A stretch of DNA of 64,000 bases from Ailanthus altissimus (GCA_946807835.1 OX327693.1:1071501-1135500), one strand, 5' to 3'; positions 37,843 to 51,285 are shown, counted from the first letter of the stretch. The notes: generated from the letters alone by a model not told the origin. Translations and numbers: made by a program.

Positions 37843-38966
37843 TTTAGTAAGGTTTTACCATCGTTGCTTGATGATGTAGAAAAATGTGAATTTAATTTTT
37901 CATGTCAACTAATAAGGCACGCCGCAATTTTGCATGTTAAATGATTAATAGTAATTCCACTGTAAATATAGTGTTGATCACGTGAAGAACCATCTAATTA
38001 AAATTCTTGACCTAATTCATGAATTCAACACCATGTGAAGATGCATTGATAACGGTGTTACAAGATTTATTGTCCATGGGCACAAAGAATTTGAATTACT
38101 TGCTTCATCTGATTATGAACCTTCTAGCCCCTTTCACTTTTATAGAATTATATATTCATACATATGCTTATTATGTCATTTGGTTCAGGTAATATTTGTT
38201 TGTGGATCATAGCATGTGATTTGTTTTGACATTTCTTTTTTCTTGTAGAGAATAAATTAGGCACAAAGTACATAATATTCAAAGTTCAACTATATCTAAT
38301 ATATCTGGTTGGGGAAACTCTGTATTCAGTGCATGATCCCTCCAAAGAAAAAGATTGTCATCATCAACATTTGCTCTAAGAAAAATAAAATCATAAAGTT
38401 GATAAAGTATAAAATCATATATTTATTAGTATGGTCTTATCATCGTTGTTTAATGAAGTAAAAAAATGTGAAATTAATTTTTCATGTCAACTTCTAATAA
38501 GGCACGACACAATTTTGCATTTTAAATGTATTAATAGTACTTCCACTGTAAATATTGTGTTGATCACGTGAAGAACCATCTAATTAAAATTCTTGACCTA
38601 ATTCATGAATTCAACACCATGTGAAGATGCATTGATAACGGTGGTACAAGATTTATTGTCCATGGGCACATAGAATTTGAATTACTTGCTTCATCTGATT
38701 ATGAACCTTCTAGCCCCTTTCACTTTTATAGAACTATATATTCATACAAATGCTTATCTCATTTGTTTCAGGTAATATTTGTTTGAGGATCATAGCATGT
38801 GATTTGTTTTGACATTTCTTTTTCTTGTAGAGAATAAATTAGGCACATAGTACATAATATTCAAAGTTCAACTATATCTGATATATCTGGTTGTGCAAAC
38901 TATGATTGTCAACATCAATCATTTGCTATAAGAGAAATAAAATCATAAAGTTGATAAACTATAAGA
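37843..38966. repeat. Direct duplication upstream of polygalacturonase copy 1
   Basis: Two tandem units, 37843-38413 and 38425-38966 (offset about 582 bp), share the phrases TTTTTCATGTCAACT, GTGTTGATCACGTGAAG, AACACCATGTGAAGATGC and AGCATGTGATTTGTTTTGAC. Unit 2 of the segmental duplication has a single copy (57866-58436), and the right edge of the window (63917-64000) starts another. It lies 5' of the gene, about 0.7-1.8 kb before its start codon. I see no coding frame. Confidence 0.85.
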
Positions 38967-39460
38967 ACTGACCGAAGTCTTTGCATAGTGACTATTAGAC
39001 ATTTGTTACATGCTATAACCGAAGCCTTTGAATAGTGCATTATGCTATAACCTTTGAATGCTTAAGAGAAATTTATTTAATAAGTTAAAAAAAAGGAATT
39101 CATTTAATAATAAAATTTTCTGTTTATTTTCATTAATTGGTTGCGGTTTTGTTAAATATAATTGCGAGAGTAAAAGTTAATGAATTAAATATTACTACCA
39201 CGTTATTTCTTATTTATCATATCACTTTTGTTTACTTTTATTTCTTCAACGTATGATATTACTAGGGTTATTATCCTATTTTTCTATAGGGTTTCAGCCA
39301 ACTATTCATTACTCTCTAATATATATATGAATTTGAAACCCTTGGCTTGTATGATAAAAACTAATAATTACAACAATTAAATAACATCTAATTTAATAAA
39401 TGTAGTGTATATACTAGCATAAATATATAAAACCAAATTATAATACTGTTTGTAAGCCAT

Positions 39461-39748
39461 AGCGCTTGTTGAACGAAAATCAATTACTGGTGGATATTGT
39501 TTGGGGTGTACTATTTACGATGATACTGTGTACTATGAACAATGCGAATTGTTCACTGTAAATAGTATCTTCGCCGCCGCTTGTTAATAAAAAATCAATT
39601 GCAATGAATACTGAGTCATAGTTCACGGTGAACAGTCATCATTAATAGTGTCACCTACACTATTCATGATGGCTATTGTTCATTGTGAACAATGACTCTA
39701 TCCCCCGAACAATATTTACCAGTGATTGATTTTTGGTCGGCAAGCGGT
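39461..39748. mobile_element. MITE with about 45-bp terminal inverted repeats, unit 1 only
   Basis: The left end reads AGCGCTTGTTGAACGAAAATC then AATTACTGGTGGATATTG. The reverse complement of the right end reads ACCGCTTGCCGACCAAAAATC then AATCACTGGTAAATATTG. Between them lie nested phrases of the form TGTTCAC..GTGAACA that can pair with each other. Unit 2 has no equivalent at the matching place (near 58515). The superfamily is not clear from the ends. Confidence 0.65.
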
Positions 39749-40581
39749 AACGACTGTACTATTCACAATAGATACCTTTTATTGTTCAAAATATAAAAAT
39801 AAAATTACTTATGAGTAAATGTTGTTTACAATTTGTCAATTTATTATAATATCCTTTTATTTGGGTGTATAAAGTATTTTTAAAACTATGGGGTGTAATT
39901 GAGTATTAAGTCATACTTTCAAGATGTAGATATCTTTTGCCTATGTCAAAATATAAAAATAAAACTACTCATTATAAAAATTATTTTTTTATCAATAGTC
40001 ATACGTTATCTTAAAGAGAATTGTTTAATAATTAATATATTATAAACAATTGTAATAATAAAAAAGGGATATTCTCCTCAATACCTTTGAGATAGGGGCT
40101 AATTTCACCAATACTTAAAGTTTTGAAAATCAATATTAATTTTTAAATATTTAATAAATAATGCACAATTACCCAATTGTAAGAAATATTTTATTAAATT
40201 AAACTGATTTTATATCAATTAACATCAAATGATTAAACTACCTCTTGCATGTTAAAAGAGGCTAATATGATGATGACACTTACACAAGTTTTAAAAAAAT
40301 TTAATTTTTAATTCAAAATTTAACTTTTTAATTATAATAAAATAATAATTAATAAATCTTTAAAAATTAATAAAAAATAAAAACAAAAAGTTTTAAAACA
40401 TTTTAAAAATAAAATTAAAAAAAATATTTTTTTAAGGATCTCCCAGCAAAAGTAACCATTTTCAATCAGACGAACAATTATCAAAACTTGAAGATCGTTC
40501 AACTCTCACATTTTTCAAGACAAATGGGTATTAATTTTTCATTAAAAAGGTAAAGAAACTATAGATGAATTTACTACAAAA

Positions 40582-40737
40582 TCAAGCTGTAATAAAATTG
40601 TTGCAACCAGATGAGATTCTTCTGGTGAAGCCCTTTGGATATGGGATAACAAGATGTGGATGTCTTTGAGACCGTTCCATCCATCGTTCAATCCATCTAA
40701 GAATTTCAGGATCTGTGGTCTTCTGAATTTTTTCCTA
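40582..40737 (-). other. Unidentified exon-like open frame
   Basis: A 51-codon frame ends in TGA and is preceded by a good acceptor (TACTAG). It encodes a hydrophilic, well-composed segment including DPEILRWIERWMERSQRHPH and VIPYPKGF. It looks like the last exon of a real gene rather than chance A/T coding. I do not recognise the family. Unit 2 does not carry it, so it may be part of an inserted gene fragment (about 40080-41450) that includes the GC-rich region at 41257-41415. Confidence 0.35.
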
Positions 40738-41256
40738 GTAGGATATCAATAAAAAAAAATAGAAACAAAAATTTGACAATAACAATACAGCACAAAAGTG
40801 TGAACAGTTCTCTATTCTAGTCGGAGGTTCTTGGAAGTGAAGAAATATAAATCGTTTGCTGCCATTCCTTCGAGCTTTAACATTTGATTTGCAGCGACAA
40901 ACCAACAAAAAAAGAAAAAAAAACTGAAATCGTAAGCGAAGAGAACAAGTTCATTTACTGAACGGATAAACTAAAAATAAAAAATTTCTTCAAATTAAGA
41001 AGGAACAAAATTAACAAGTTCCTAGGGTTTCTTTTATTTGAAAAAGAACAAATATAAAGAAACTAAAAAAAAAATCAAATTATTCTACCAACTTGCAACC
41101 AAAAAGAATGTTTTGTTGCAAGTAAAAATTGTGATTTCTAGAGAGAGGTTTTGGAGCATTAAATGCATGGAATATTATGTGGATTCGATCTTGAATTGAA
41201 ATGAATGGAAGCCGTTGAATGGGAGCCAGAAGATTTGGAACGAGGGTAGCTGGGGT

Positions 41257-41415
41257 AATTTCAGGTTGCTTAACAATCTATTCCGCATTTTTTCGGCTCT
41301 TGAGGGATAGTTAGCGGTTGGTACAGGTTGACTATGTGAATGGCGGTGTGTTGTTGGCGGTTGCTGCCGCCAATAGTGGCAAGCCTCGTTGCCATTGTTG
41401 CGGCCACGACAAGTC
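41257..41415 (-). other. GC-rich segment with short open frame, possible first exon
   Basis: This is one of the few GC-rich patches in the window outside LTRs. On the minus strand a frame runs through RRLVVAATMATRLATIGGS to a stop at about 41257. It resembles an N-terminal exon or leader but has no recognised motif. It is absent from the homologous place in unit 2. Confidence 0.25.
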
Positions 41416-42206
41416 GCCGCTGCTCGCGATCTTTTATTATTTTATTTATATTAGTTTTTTAATCATTTGAGTGTTTAAAGTATTTAACAGCAGATTCTTA
41501 ACTATGATCATTGGTGCATATTTTGTTAAAATGTTGACTATTAATGTCGATTTTTTAAATTTATGAATATTGATAATATTGACTAATACTTTAAATGTAT
41601 TGATGATAATATTCTAGTAAAAAATATTTGAATGTGATTAATATAATTTTTTTTTTATTTTATATTAAAAATGTAATATATTTTTTAGAAATATTTAAAA
41701 AATATCAAATAAAATATTTTGTATTATCTAAAATATATAGGAGAAAAATTAAAAATATTTAAAAAATATTTAATAATTAAAAAATATCAAAATGTTAAAT
41801 GAGATATCCATAGAGTGTATAAGTTGTTGAGGTCATTTATGTAAATGGGGTATGACATGTATCAATAAGCGTTATGATACAACAATGTATACGAACTCAA
41901 CTGTTATATCAAATATGAAACTCTCAAAGTTTCACTCTATATTTTCTTACATGTCATCCAAATATTATAATTATCTTTTAAATATCAGTATTTATTATTA
42001 AAAAAATATATTTTACCAAATAATCATTCACTTTAGTCCATAACTCAATTTATTACCAAATACCAATAACTGTCTTATACACTAAAATTGCCTAACATTG
42101 GTACCACACCTAAAATTTGTTATCAGTGATGTCAAAGTCCCAAGACTTCTAACATTTTCCTAATCGTCATATACAGATGAAAAGTAAGTTTTTAAGCCGC
42201 AATTAT

Positions 42207-42245
42207 TATTATTATCATTATTATTATTATTATTATTACTATTGT
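42207..42245. repeat. (ATT)n microsatellite
   Basis: An imperfect ATT run. A similar ATT run lies at about 45676-45692 in the same duplication unit. Confidence 0.85.
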
Positions 42246-42378
42246 TATAACTTTGCAAATTAATTCTAAAAAATAAAAAGTTATATACATTATAAAAGTT
42301 ATATTTTCCATCAAAATTTTTATAGAGTAAAAATTGAAAATATTTCTCTTAATAAAAATTTATTATATTTTTTATTAA

Positions 42379-45300
42379 CAGTCGGAGATTTGGTGATTCA
42401 ACAATTTTATATAAACAATAATTAAGATGAATACCAAAGAGGAAAGTTACAAGAAGTCTAGAACGTGTGGGACATAAAGGAAAAAATGAAACGGGACTCG
42501 AAGACACGAAAGAAGTGAAGAAAACGCGCAGAGGAGGCACTAGGGCTGAACGCTGCGACGCCCAAACTAGAAGCCCAGCGCAGTAGCGTTGGGCGTGATT
42601 AAGCTTAGCGCCACGGCACCAGGACCTCAACGCTGCGGCGCCACAGCTAGAAAATTTTTATTTTTGTGCAAGATTTTGAGTTTTGGAAAGTTAGGACTTC
42701 CAAAATAAGAGGACTCTTACTCCAACAAGGAATACGGTTAGTAGGTACGAAATAAGCTCGATATAAACACTTGTAAACCCTGTATTTTACATTAAGTATT
42801 AAGAAAGACTATAAGAGAGGAGAAGAACTGGATAGACACTAAGTGCTTGTGTGCACTAGGGTGGAACTGCTGTTTGGGTGTTCATTGGTCATGGTAGAGT
42901 AAGGGTATACTAAACATTAGGTCTTTTTTAGGGTTCTTTATTGAGTTTTCCTTGTAAAATCTCTAGGGAGTTAATAAGAGAGGCTAGGATCCTTTGATCC
43001 ACCATAGACATAGGCAATTAGTTGAACCATGTAAGATTGTGTTATGATTTTTTATATTCTGCTTTGAATTCTTGCTATTTTGATTAATAAACAAGTTATT
43101 CTGCTGCGCAAAGAGGTTAGGGTTCTAGGTTGAACTTGGAGTTCTTCGCTTCAACCTAATCTCAAGAGGAAGAAAGGTGCTTCCTCATTTAACAAACTGG
43201 TATCAGAGCTAAAGGTTCGATAATACACACTTGAGGTATTTAAACCATGGCTGCAAATAAGCAAGAAATAGAGAAGTTCAATGGGATGAATAACTTTAAT
43301 CTTTGGAGGAAGAAGGTTAGGGCTCTACTAGTGAAGGAATGGCTAAACTCAGCCTTGGAGGAAGCCAGCTCCTCAACTAGCGAAGGGACAACAACCTCAA
43401 AGTCTGGACAGAAAGATTGGGACACGATTCAGAAAAAGGCTCACAACACCATAATCCTAGCGTTGAGCGATAAAGTATTAAAGGAAGTTGGTGATGAAGA
43501 AACCACTTTGGGGCTATGGAAGAGACTCGAGGCATTGTACATAAAGAAGTCTCTTACAAATAGACTTCTTATGAAGAAAAAACTACATCAGTTAACAATA
43601 CACGAGAGATTTTCATTGAGAGCTCACATTGATGAGTTCAACAAGATCATCATAAGTCTTAAACAAATACTTATCAAGACTGAGGATAAAGACAAGGCTA
43701 TTATCTTGTTAAGTTTCGAAGAGCTATGAAAACTTTATAAATATGCTGATGTATGCTAAGGAATCTTTAACGATAAATAATGTCAATGCATTATTGAACT
43801 CAAAAGTATTGACAAAAAGATCTAAGTCTGAAAGTGAAGCAGCATTGCTTGCATAAGAGAGGAAGAGCAACCAATCAAAGAGGATATCTAAGAAGTGTTT
43901 TCTTTGCAATAAGGAAGGGTACTTTGTGAAGGATTGTCCAAAATTAAAAGGCCAAGAAGGGTGGGCTGCAATCGGTACTGAGGAAGATACCGAAATTGTA
44001 AACACATTAGTAGCTTCAAGGGAAAAGTATGATGGCAAATGGATACTAGATTTAAGGTGCAGCATCTATATGTGTCCCGATAGATTAATGTTTACCAACT
44101 ACAAAGCCAAGAGAGGTAAGGCTCTAATAGGGAATAACATGACTTACGAGATCATAGGAGTTGGTGACATAAGGACGAGAATGCAAGGTGGAGAAACTTG
44201 GGACTTACATGGTGTAAGGCATGTTTCTAAATTTATGAGGAATTTGATATCCCTAGGCAAGCTTGATGAGGAAGGGTATTTGATTAGAGCAGAAAAAGGA
44301 AAAATAAAGGTAAAGAAAAAACCTATAAGGTTTGAGGTGAAAAGCATAATGATAGGCTCTATGTGTTTACTGGGATGACCATGAGTGGCCTAACACGGGG
44401 TGTTGGGGTAATGCAGACCACTAGGCGACATCAAAATCATGCTCACTGAGGTGATGAGGGTTAGAAAGGAGTGTAACTCATCCATACCCTATGCAAGGTG
44501 CACAAATACCTTTGGAGACCAAAGTTACAAGCCCAGGGAAAGTTAAGTCTTGGTGGAGACTTAACTAGACTCAACTCTAAGTGATAGAGTATTAGTGTGG
44601 ATCGAATCTAGAAGTCTTTTTATTTGGAAGATTGTGAATTAAGGAAGGGTTTGTTGGAGATTTGGTGATTCAACAATCTCTTATGAACAAGAATTGAGAC
44701 GAATACCAAAGAGAAGAGTCACAAGAAGTCTAGAACGTGTGGAAAACATATGGAGAAGTCTAGGACGTGTGAGACATGAAGGGGGAAGCAAAATGAGACT
44801 CGAAGACGTGAAGGAAACGAAGAAAATACACGGAGAAGGCACCAAGGTTGAACTCTGTTGTGCCCAGGATGAAGCACTGCAGCGCCAGAGCCGGTAATTT
44901 TTCATTTTTGTGCAAGATTTTGAGTTTTAGAAAGTTTAGGACTTGCAAAATAAGAGGACTCTTACTCCAACAAGGAATAGGGTTAGTAGGCATGAAATAA
45001 ACCTTATATAAATACTTGTAAATCCTTTATTTTAAAGTAAACATTAAGAGAGACTCTAAAAGAAGGGAAGAACTGGGTAGACACTAAGTGCTTGTGTGTG
45101 TTAGGGTGTAACTGTTGTTTGGGTGTTCATTATTCATGGTAGAGCAAGGGTAGGCCCTTTTGAGGGTTCTTCATTGAGTTTTCCTTATAAAATCTCTAGA
45201 GAGTTACTAAGAGAGGTTAGGATCCTTGGATCCATCGCAAACGTAGGCAATTGACTGAATCACGTAAGATTATATTGTGATCTTTTATATTCTAATTTGG

Positions 45301-45426
45301 ATTCTTGCTATTTTATTTGATAAATAGTTTATTTCACTGCGCAAAGAGGTTAAGATTTTAAGTTGAACTTGAGATTCTCGCTTCAACCTAATCTTAAGAG
45401 AAAAAATGACGATTCCTCCCTCAACA
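42379..45426 (+). mobile_element. Gag-only LTR element (copia type), copy B
   Basis: The 5' LTR (about 42379-43194) and 3' LTR (44652-45426) share ends (TGTTGGAGATTTGGTGATTC ... CAACA) and internal phrases. A perfect TGGTATCAGAGC primer site is at 43198-43209 and a purine tract (TTAAGGAAGGGT) precedes the 3' LTR. The internal region is only about 1.45 kb: gag plus the start of protease, then a short non-coding tail. There is no integrase, reverse transcriptase or RNase H. Copy C (52076-54602) has the same layout. The homologous place in unit 2 (near 61320) lacks the element. Confidence 0.88.
43247..44378 (+). pseudogene. Copia gag and partial protease of element B
   Basis: An open frame at 43247-43729 (160 residues) starts MAANKQEIEKFNGMNNF, with FNLWRKKVRALLVKEW, the UBN2/copia gag fold, then LWKRLEALYIKKSLTNRLLM. 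After a stop at about 43727 it resumes in another frame with a degenerate knuckle, CFLCNKEGYFVKDC, where His is replaced by Tyr. The protease start is WILDLRCSIYMCP, with Asp-Ser-Gly changed to Asp-Leu-Arg, and the frame ends (44378) after NLISLGKLDEEGY. It encodes no active protease. Unlike the pol remnants elsewhere in the window, gag itself is still largely open. Confidence 0.8.
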
Positions 45427-46701
45427 CTAATAATTTTAATAATAAAAAGTCACTCGAAGTATGAAAGAATTTTACATTATTTTATAACAAAAAATTGACT
45501 AGGTATTAGAAAAATATATTTCTTTTTATTACTTGTTGCTTTTACTGTTTTATATTAATCAATAAATTATTTTAGAAATTGCAAAAAAATCATGATCATA
45601 AAGATTTATTTAAATTAAATAATTAAGTTTTTTGTTGCTAGTTATTAGAATTAAAATTTAATTAAAAGACTTTATTATTATTATTATTATTATGATACTA
45701 CAAAAATCTATCTAGTTTATGTGTAATTATCAAATTAATTGTTACATAGGATGTGTACATACATATGTTAATATTTATTGAAACTCCTGATTCAGGATCT
45801 TTGCAGTTAATTACTTTTTCATCCTTGTGTTACTCCATTAATTGTCCAATTTATCCATGTCCTTGAAAGAAGATATTGAAATGCTTAAGTTAGGGTTTAT
45901 TGGAGAATGAGGGGTACTCGTGTGTGCAAAATTGGATTCATAAACAAGAATAGTTTTTATAGGATCGTATTTTTTGCTGTCTAAATGAATATTTTTCTCA
46001 TAAATAAGGATGATTAATCCCTTTTCAAAGAATTCAATACCATGAAGTGTAATTAGATTTAAACTATGATTGGAATATATCATGCCTTTATTTATACATT
46101 TTTCCTTTAGTTTAATTAATAGATCGGTTTAAGTGGGATTTATATGCTTTATTGAAGTCTTTTTTTTATAGATAAAACTACAATTAATAATTAAAATTCA
46201 AATAAAATTCTTAATTTGATTCTTTTTTTTTTTTTTTGTGATGTCCACAACTAATTTGTGGAATCCATGGGTTAACATATTTGGATTGCCCATATCAAAA
46301 AGCTGGTTCTAATTCTGAAGCTAGTTTAGGCTCGTATCTTTCCCTAATTGTACTCTCGCTTTCAGCTCATTTATGAAATCCAGAAGAAAAATAATCCAGT
46401 GCGTGCTGTTTGGGTTTATTGCAAATGGAGGTGACTTGATGATTGTACATATTATTTTATAATATAAGTCTAGAGTTTCGATCCCTACACCTTTTCTAAT
46501 CGATTAATTTTTAGTAAAATGATCTGATTGTATAAAAAAGTTAAAAATATTTATGAAATATTCTTAATAATAAAAAAAATTTGAGTAATTTTATAAGATA
46601 ATGAATAATTGGTTCAAACATTGGAGAGCAAATAAATAATAACTCATAATATTATATTAGTTTCTAAATTCATCGTATCTTAAAGTAACATTTTGCATTT
46701 G

Positions 46702-46729
<28 letters not shown>
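46702..46729. repeat. (TA)n microsatellite
   Basis: Dinucleotide run at the right end of duplication unit 1. Just after it (46735-46762) the phrase TTTGTGTTTTGATACTATGTTG resembles the primer site plus LTR start seen at 62731-62760. Confidence 0.9.
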
Positions 46730-46732
<3 letters not shown>

Positions 46733-46762
46733 GTTGAAGGTTTGTGTTTTGATACTATGTTG

Positions 46763-46967
46763 AAAGCCTTTGACTTATAAACAGATGCTTAAGATTCAAG
46801 TTTCCAACTCAAAAGATTAGTCAAATGAGTAAAGTGAATACTACTTATATACTCAAGTATTAATCATTCTTCAATCAATGTAAGATAATTAATTTACTCA
46901 ATAATTCTTTCTTGAACAAAATTTCTGCCAACCTTTTTTGGCTAATGTGTTAGAATCAACCTACTCT

Positions 46968-47004
<37 letters not shown>

Positions 47005-50000
47005 TCTTCTAAGGTAATTTGCTTCAGTTCATTAATCAACTTAAGCAAACAATCTAACCCTTTTACAAAGTCATCAAGAAAGCGTAGTTCGGTCTACATT
47101 CAAGCCAAATTCTGTCTGAATGGATAAAAATTAGGCATCAAGACAAAGACGTACGTGATATATTTGAAGTCAATTGCTTCTTCGAACAAATTGAAATCAG
47201 CAGAAGTTAATATATTATTGTTCACATTTTGACCATACGTATTCAACATTTAGTTCTCATCACATGGGAATTAAAACTTCAGTTGCATGAAAAGGTTCAT
47301 GAATCATGACAATTGACTAAGAGATTAATTAATTAATGTCTAAGATATGAATATACGTTCACACTACAATATAAAAGTTAGCTATAGCCTAGGGTATCTT
47401 CCATTGATCTTTTTTTTTTTTAAAGAAAAAAGAAAACAATGTTGGCTCAATATTGTAAAATGAACTGATAAAAGAAAACCGAGATGTAATTATCTTTTAA
47501 GCTCCAATAAGGTAGGGAAATTTATTGATTGTAAAATGAACTGATAAAAGAAAACCGAGATGTAATGAGTGGATGTCAATTTACTTCAATTGGTAAATAT
47601 TTTTTTTAACATTAAGCTGGGGAAAGAGTTCAATTTAAATTTAATATAATATATATAATTTTTTTTTAAATGATAAAATGGGTCTTACCCTTCAAAATAT
47701 TTATGTGCTATTTCTTACACGTTCGTATGTATTTGTTTCATGTCTTGTCATAGAACATAACCAGAGCTAAATGCATGCATGCAAAAGTATATACAACAAA
47801 GTTGGTTCATATGATAAAGCATAAATGTTGGAGTGTGTTTGGCCTAACAAGCATGCACGACTTAAAGATAATAGTAGATTTTTTTAAGAATGTTGACTCA
47901 AGTTACAGTAAAATTAGACCTAAAATATTCTTACATGTTGCTCAATAGTGTAAGAAAGCATAGGATCTAAGGTTTTTTTTTGCATATTATAGGGCATTTC
48001 TTAATGGAGATGATGCCGTGATAATGGAAAGTTAATTAAATGGCTGCAGTCTTTATAAAAAAATGATGGTTCAGGTGATCACTTATTTTGAGGGCTATGA
48101 TTTAAAAGAAAATTTCTACAAAGTTCTAGATTCTATATTATAGATGCTGGGACTTATCTAATAAAAAATGGATTGTTTATACATAGCAAATTGGAATCAT
48201 GACAGAAGATGTCTTGAGCATGACAATCGATGGTACAAACCCACAAAACGTTTGGCACAAGAATCCTTGTTAAAGTGCATGATCCTAAGTTAAAAGTTGA
48301 AAATATTCTAGAAGGAATGCTTCCTTGACGATGATCACTTGAAACAAATCATCTAAAAGCTAAAAGTTTCCCTTTAAAATTTAAGGGATGCTTTTAGCCG
48401 TTATAAGACAAGCTGTGACTCCAATTCATGGCCTTCTTAGTTTGAAGGAGGCTGTTAGAATCACGGGGAAGAAGAAAACCAAGATAGAAAATATGAAAAC
48501 AAAGATCACAAAAAGTTTGAAACACTCCTGCAAAACAATAAACAACTCATCAATAGCTAGTTTCTCTAAGAGTTAACTTTAGCATCAAATTTTGGAAATA
48601 ATCTCCTTAATTCTTATAATTTGTATATTTCAAAACTTAATCTCCTAGTTATGTATAAATCTGGACTCTTTGATGTAAACAAATACAAGTTGAAAAAGAA
48701 TAGAATTATATACTAGTGAAATTCTACACTATCTTTGTAAAGATGCGGAAAATACCCCCAAACACTAGGAGGGCACAAAAGATGGCAATTTGCATTTGAC
48801 AACTTTTGTCAGCGTGAATGTATGCTTGTGTCTTTTAAGAGGATGAAAGAACTATTATTTATATATAGTGAACTTGAATGTTGGTGTCCACAAAAGATAG
48901 CAATATTGCCGGTACTTAGTGTTATATATATGCAAAATCGTTTATATAAGATTTTATAATAATAGTGGACCTTTTTAAGCATGTTTGAATTAAATTTCAT
49001 CTCCTTTCTTGATTACAATATATGATTTTAAGTATAAATATGGGTTTTAATTTGTTTTTACTTCCCCCTCATGCTTTGCATAATACATAATTTCGTGTAC
49101 ATAATTTCTATTCCGGATTTATTTCCATCACTATATAAGCACACTATTTTTTATTCATAATTCATTTGGTCATATTTAATTCTCTAGTGTATTCTTTGAA
49201 AGCATCCCTTAAGCATAAAATTGCCTTCTTGCTTGCCTGAGAAATACTCCTTACATACTAGAGCACTCTCCCTTTTTTTAATATTAAATATTGACTTAAA
49301 CTTTAAAGTATCTTCTTTTGCAAGAAGAAAATGTTACTCTTGTGGATCTAGATTTTAAGTGCAAAGAAGAGGATGAAGGTGCTCTTGTAAAATCAAAGAA
49401 AATTCAAAAACAATAAATAATTTTGCGAGATTCCAAATTTCAGAAATAATTTTGATTAACTACTACTTAAAATAAATTCTTTTAGGGGTAAATTTGCTTT
49501 ACATACAATTAAATTATTTCGACTAAAGGATATTTAAGGCATATACAAGAGAAAAAATCTCAACAAATCACATACTATCTTTGTAAAGATTAAGAAAATG
49601 CCCCAGACACTAAGGACGGCACAAAAGATTTCCATATTGCAGGTATCGTCCTTAGTGTAGTTGTTATATTGTACTTGTTAATGTAAACTATGTTATTTGC
49701 TATATCAATTAATAAACATACTATTTTTTATTTAAGGAGAGAGAATTCAAACTCCCAATCTTTACATTCTCTTGATATTTTTTCTGAAACATAGTTTAAA
49801 TTGTAAGAATAAGAAAACTCATTGGGAGACGCTACCATGTACGTGCATTTGTCTTTTGTAAGTATCCCATTCTCCATCCCATGTAGCCAAATTTCTGTCA
49901 TGTCACAAGAATCTAAAAAAGAAATGAAAAAATATGAAAGATTGTTTACGGCTCAAGAATTGAATGCTATAGTTAAACCTATATAACAAATTATTCATTT

Positions 50001-50603
50001 TGACAGTAAATGCGCCCTATCTATCTCATCGAATAATCTCCATTAGATGTGAACATTTATTAAAAAAAAAAAATGCAAAGTCAAGAGAGACTGAAAAAAA
50101 AAAATATTAAAGAGAAAATTAAAATTATTACTCTTACATGGGCCTTAGAAAGATTTTATTTATACATAAAGTTAAAAAAAAAATATATATAATTACACGA
50201 TTTTAAAAATATTTGATTAATTATTATTGATTGACACAATTAATTATATTTTTTATTTAACAAATTATTTTTAAATATTTATATATGATATTAAAATATC
50301 AATAATGATTATTATCAGAGACAAACAAGATGAGATATAAAAAAATATACACAATTTAGAGAGGATGATCATCAACAATGACAACAGTTTAAAATTAATT
50401 TTATCGTCATCTTTATAATATTATTACCTTTACGGTAAATGCATGAATATTCTAATTTTTTAAAATGAAAATACTTATAATTGAGAGAAACAATTTTACA
50501 ATTCAACTAAAGCATTTTTGAGATAAGATTGTTTATTTTCTAATTATACAAAATAGAGAAATAATCTACAAATATTTACACGGATAAGTGCAATTAACGA
50601 ATT

Positions 50604-50605
<2 letters not shown>
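46763..50605. other. Intergenic DNA, no gene recognised
   Basis: Between the duplication units lies nearly 4 kb of A/T-rich DNA. It contains a (TA)n run at 46970-47001, a 37-bp sequence repeated with a 76-bp period (47454-47490 and 47530-47566), and a phrase (ACTATCTTTGTAAAGAT...GGCACAAAAGAT) repeated at 48727 and 49567. An open frame at 48388-48576 and a decayed minor frame near 48180-48330 are not recognised. Confidence 0.45.

Positions 50606-50643
<38 letters not shown>
50606..50643. repeat. (TA)n microsatellite
   Basis: Dinucleotide run. To the right, at about 50694-50799, a roughly 55-bp phrase (AACTTGGAAACAAAACTATC...AACATGCATAAAT) is duplicated in tandem. Confidence 0.95.
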
Positions 50644-50649
<6 letters not shown>

Positions 50650-50879
50650 GTTTCATTCTGATTAAGGATGGCAAGGACTTCCAAGGTAAACGGGTGTGAC
50701 ATTAAACTTGGAAACAAAACTATCTAATAACTAACATGCATAAATGGATGTGATATTGAACTTGGAAACAAAACTATCTATAACTAACATGCATAAATAT
50801 GTTATTAATAAATAAAAAATTAACATTGGCATGCTTAATAATTGGACTCATAATCCAACTAGAAATAAGATTTTAGGGA

Positions 50880-51285
50880 TATTTAAAATTTATTTAAATC
50901 TTTGTAAAGTCCTTAGATTGATCAAGCATTGAAAAATAACAAGAAATAGAGAATAGAGAGTTAGAGTGTGCTTGAATGATAAGTGTGCAAGAGAGTATCA
51001 TATAAAAAGCGCTTGAGTACTGTGTTTATAAGAGAGTGCCGATAGATTCTTTAGAGAGCTCGTCTATGATATATTCCTTAATAATATCTTACAAGAGATC
51101 TTTGTGATTTGAGTAATAAAAAAATCTAAGATATTGTGATCCATCATAGAAGTAGGTATTTGCTACCAAACCATGTAAGTTTTTTGTGTCTTGTATATGA
51201 TTATTTATTTCTATTGTGTGAACTTTTTATTATATATTATTTGTCGGTAAAATCTTCCACGTGCACTAAGATTTTAGGATGTTAT
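50880..51285 (+). mobile_element. LTR fragment of the gag-only element family
   Basis: It carries the family landmark GATCCATCATAGAAGTAGG...ACCATGTAAG, which corresponds to GATCCACCATAGACATAGG...ACCATGTAAG in the LTR of element B, plus the preceding CCTTAGATTGATCAAGC segment. No internal region follows. Confidence 0.6.

Larger units (their letters stand above)
34510..46690. repeat. Segmental duplication unit 1 (polygalacturonase unit)
   Basis: Long homology with 54865-62640 in the same orientation. The match runs from before the polygalacturonase, through the gene and its promoter, through the downstream block with GCATTGATAACGG (37843 onward), and after copy-specific insertions from about 41620 to 46690 (for example GAGATATCCATAGAGTGTATAA and GTTTATGTGTAATTATCAA). 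Unit 1 also has a roughly 330-bp stretch at 34800-35140 that unit 2 lacks; it holds an ACGGCGCCAATACGGG phrase of unknown origin. Confidence 0.85.

Noticed and set aside
48180..48576. Possible gene fragment (open frame and decayed frame)
   Set aside because: No family recognised and no splice structure; left as unassigned intergenic DNA.
4794..50643. TA microsatellites as functional sites
   Set aside because: Simple dinucleotide runs are common in AT-rich plant DNA and nothing around them suggests function.
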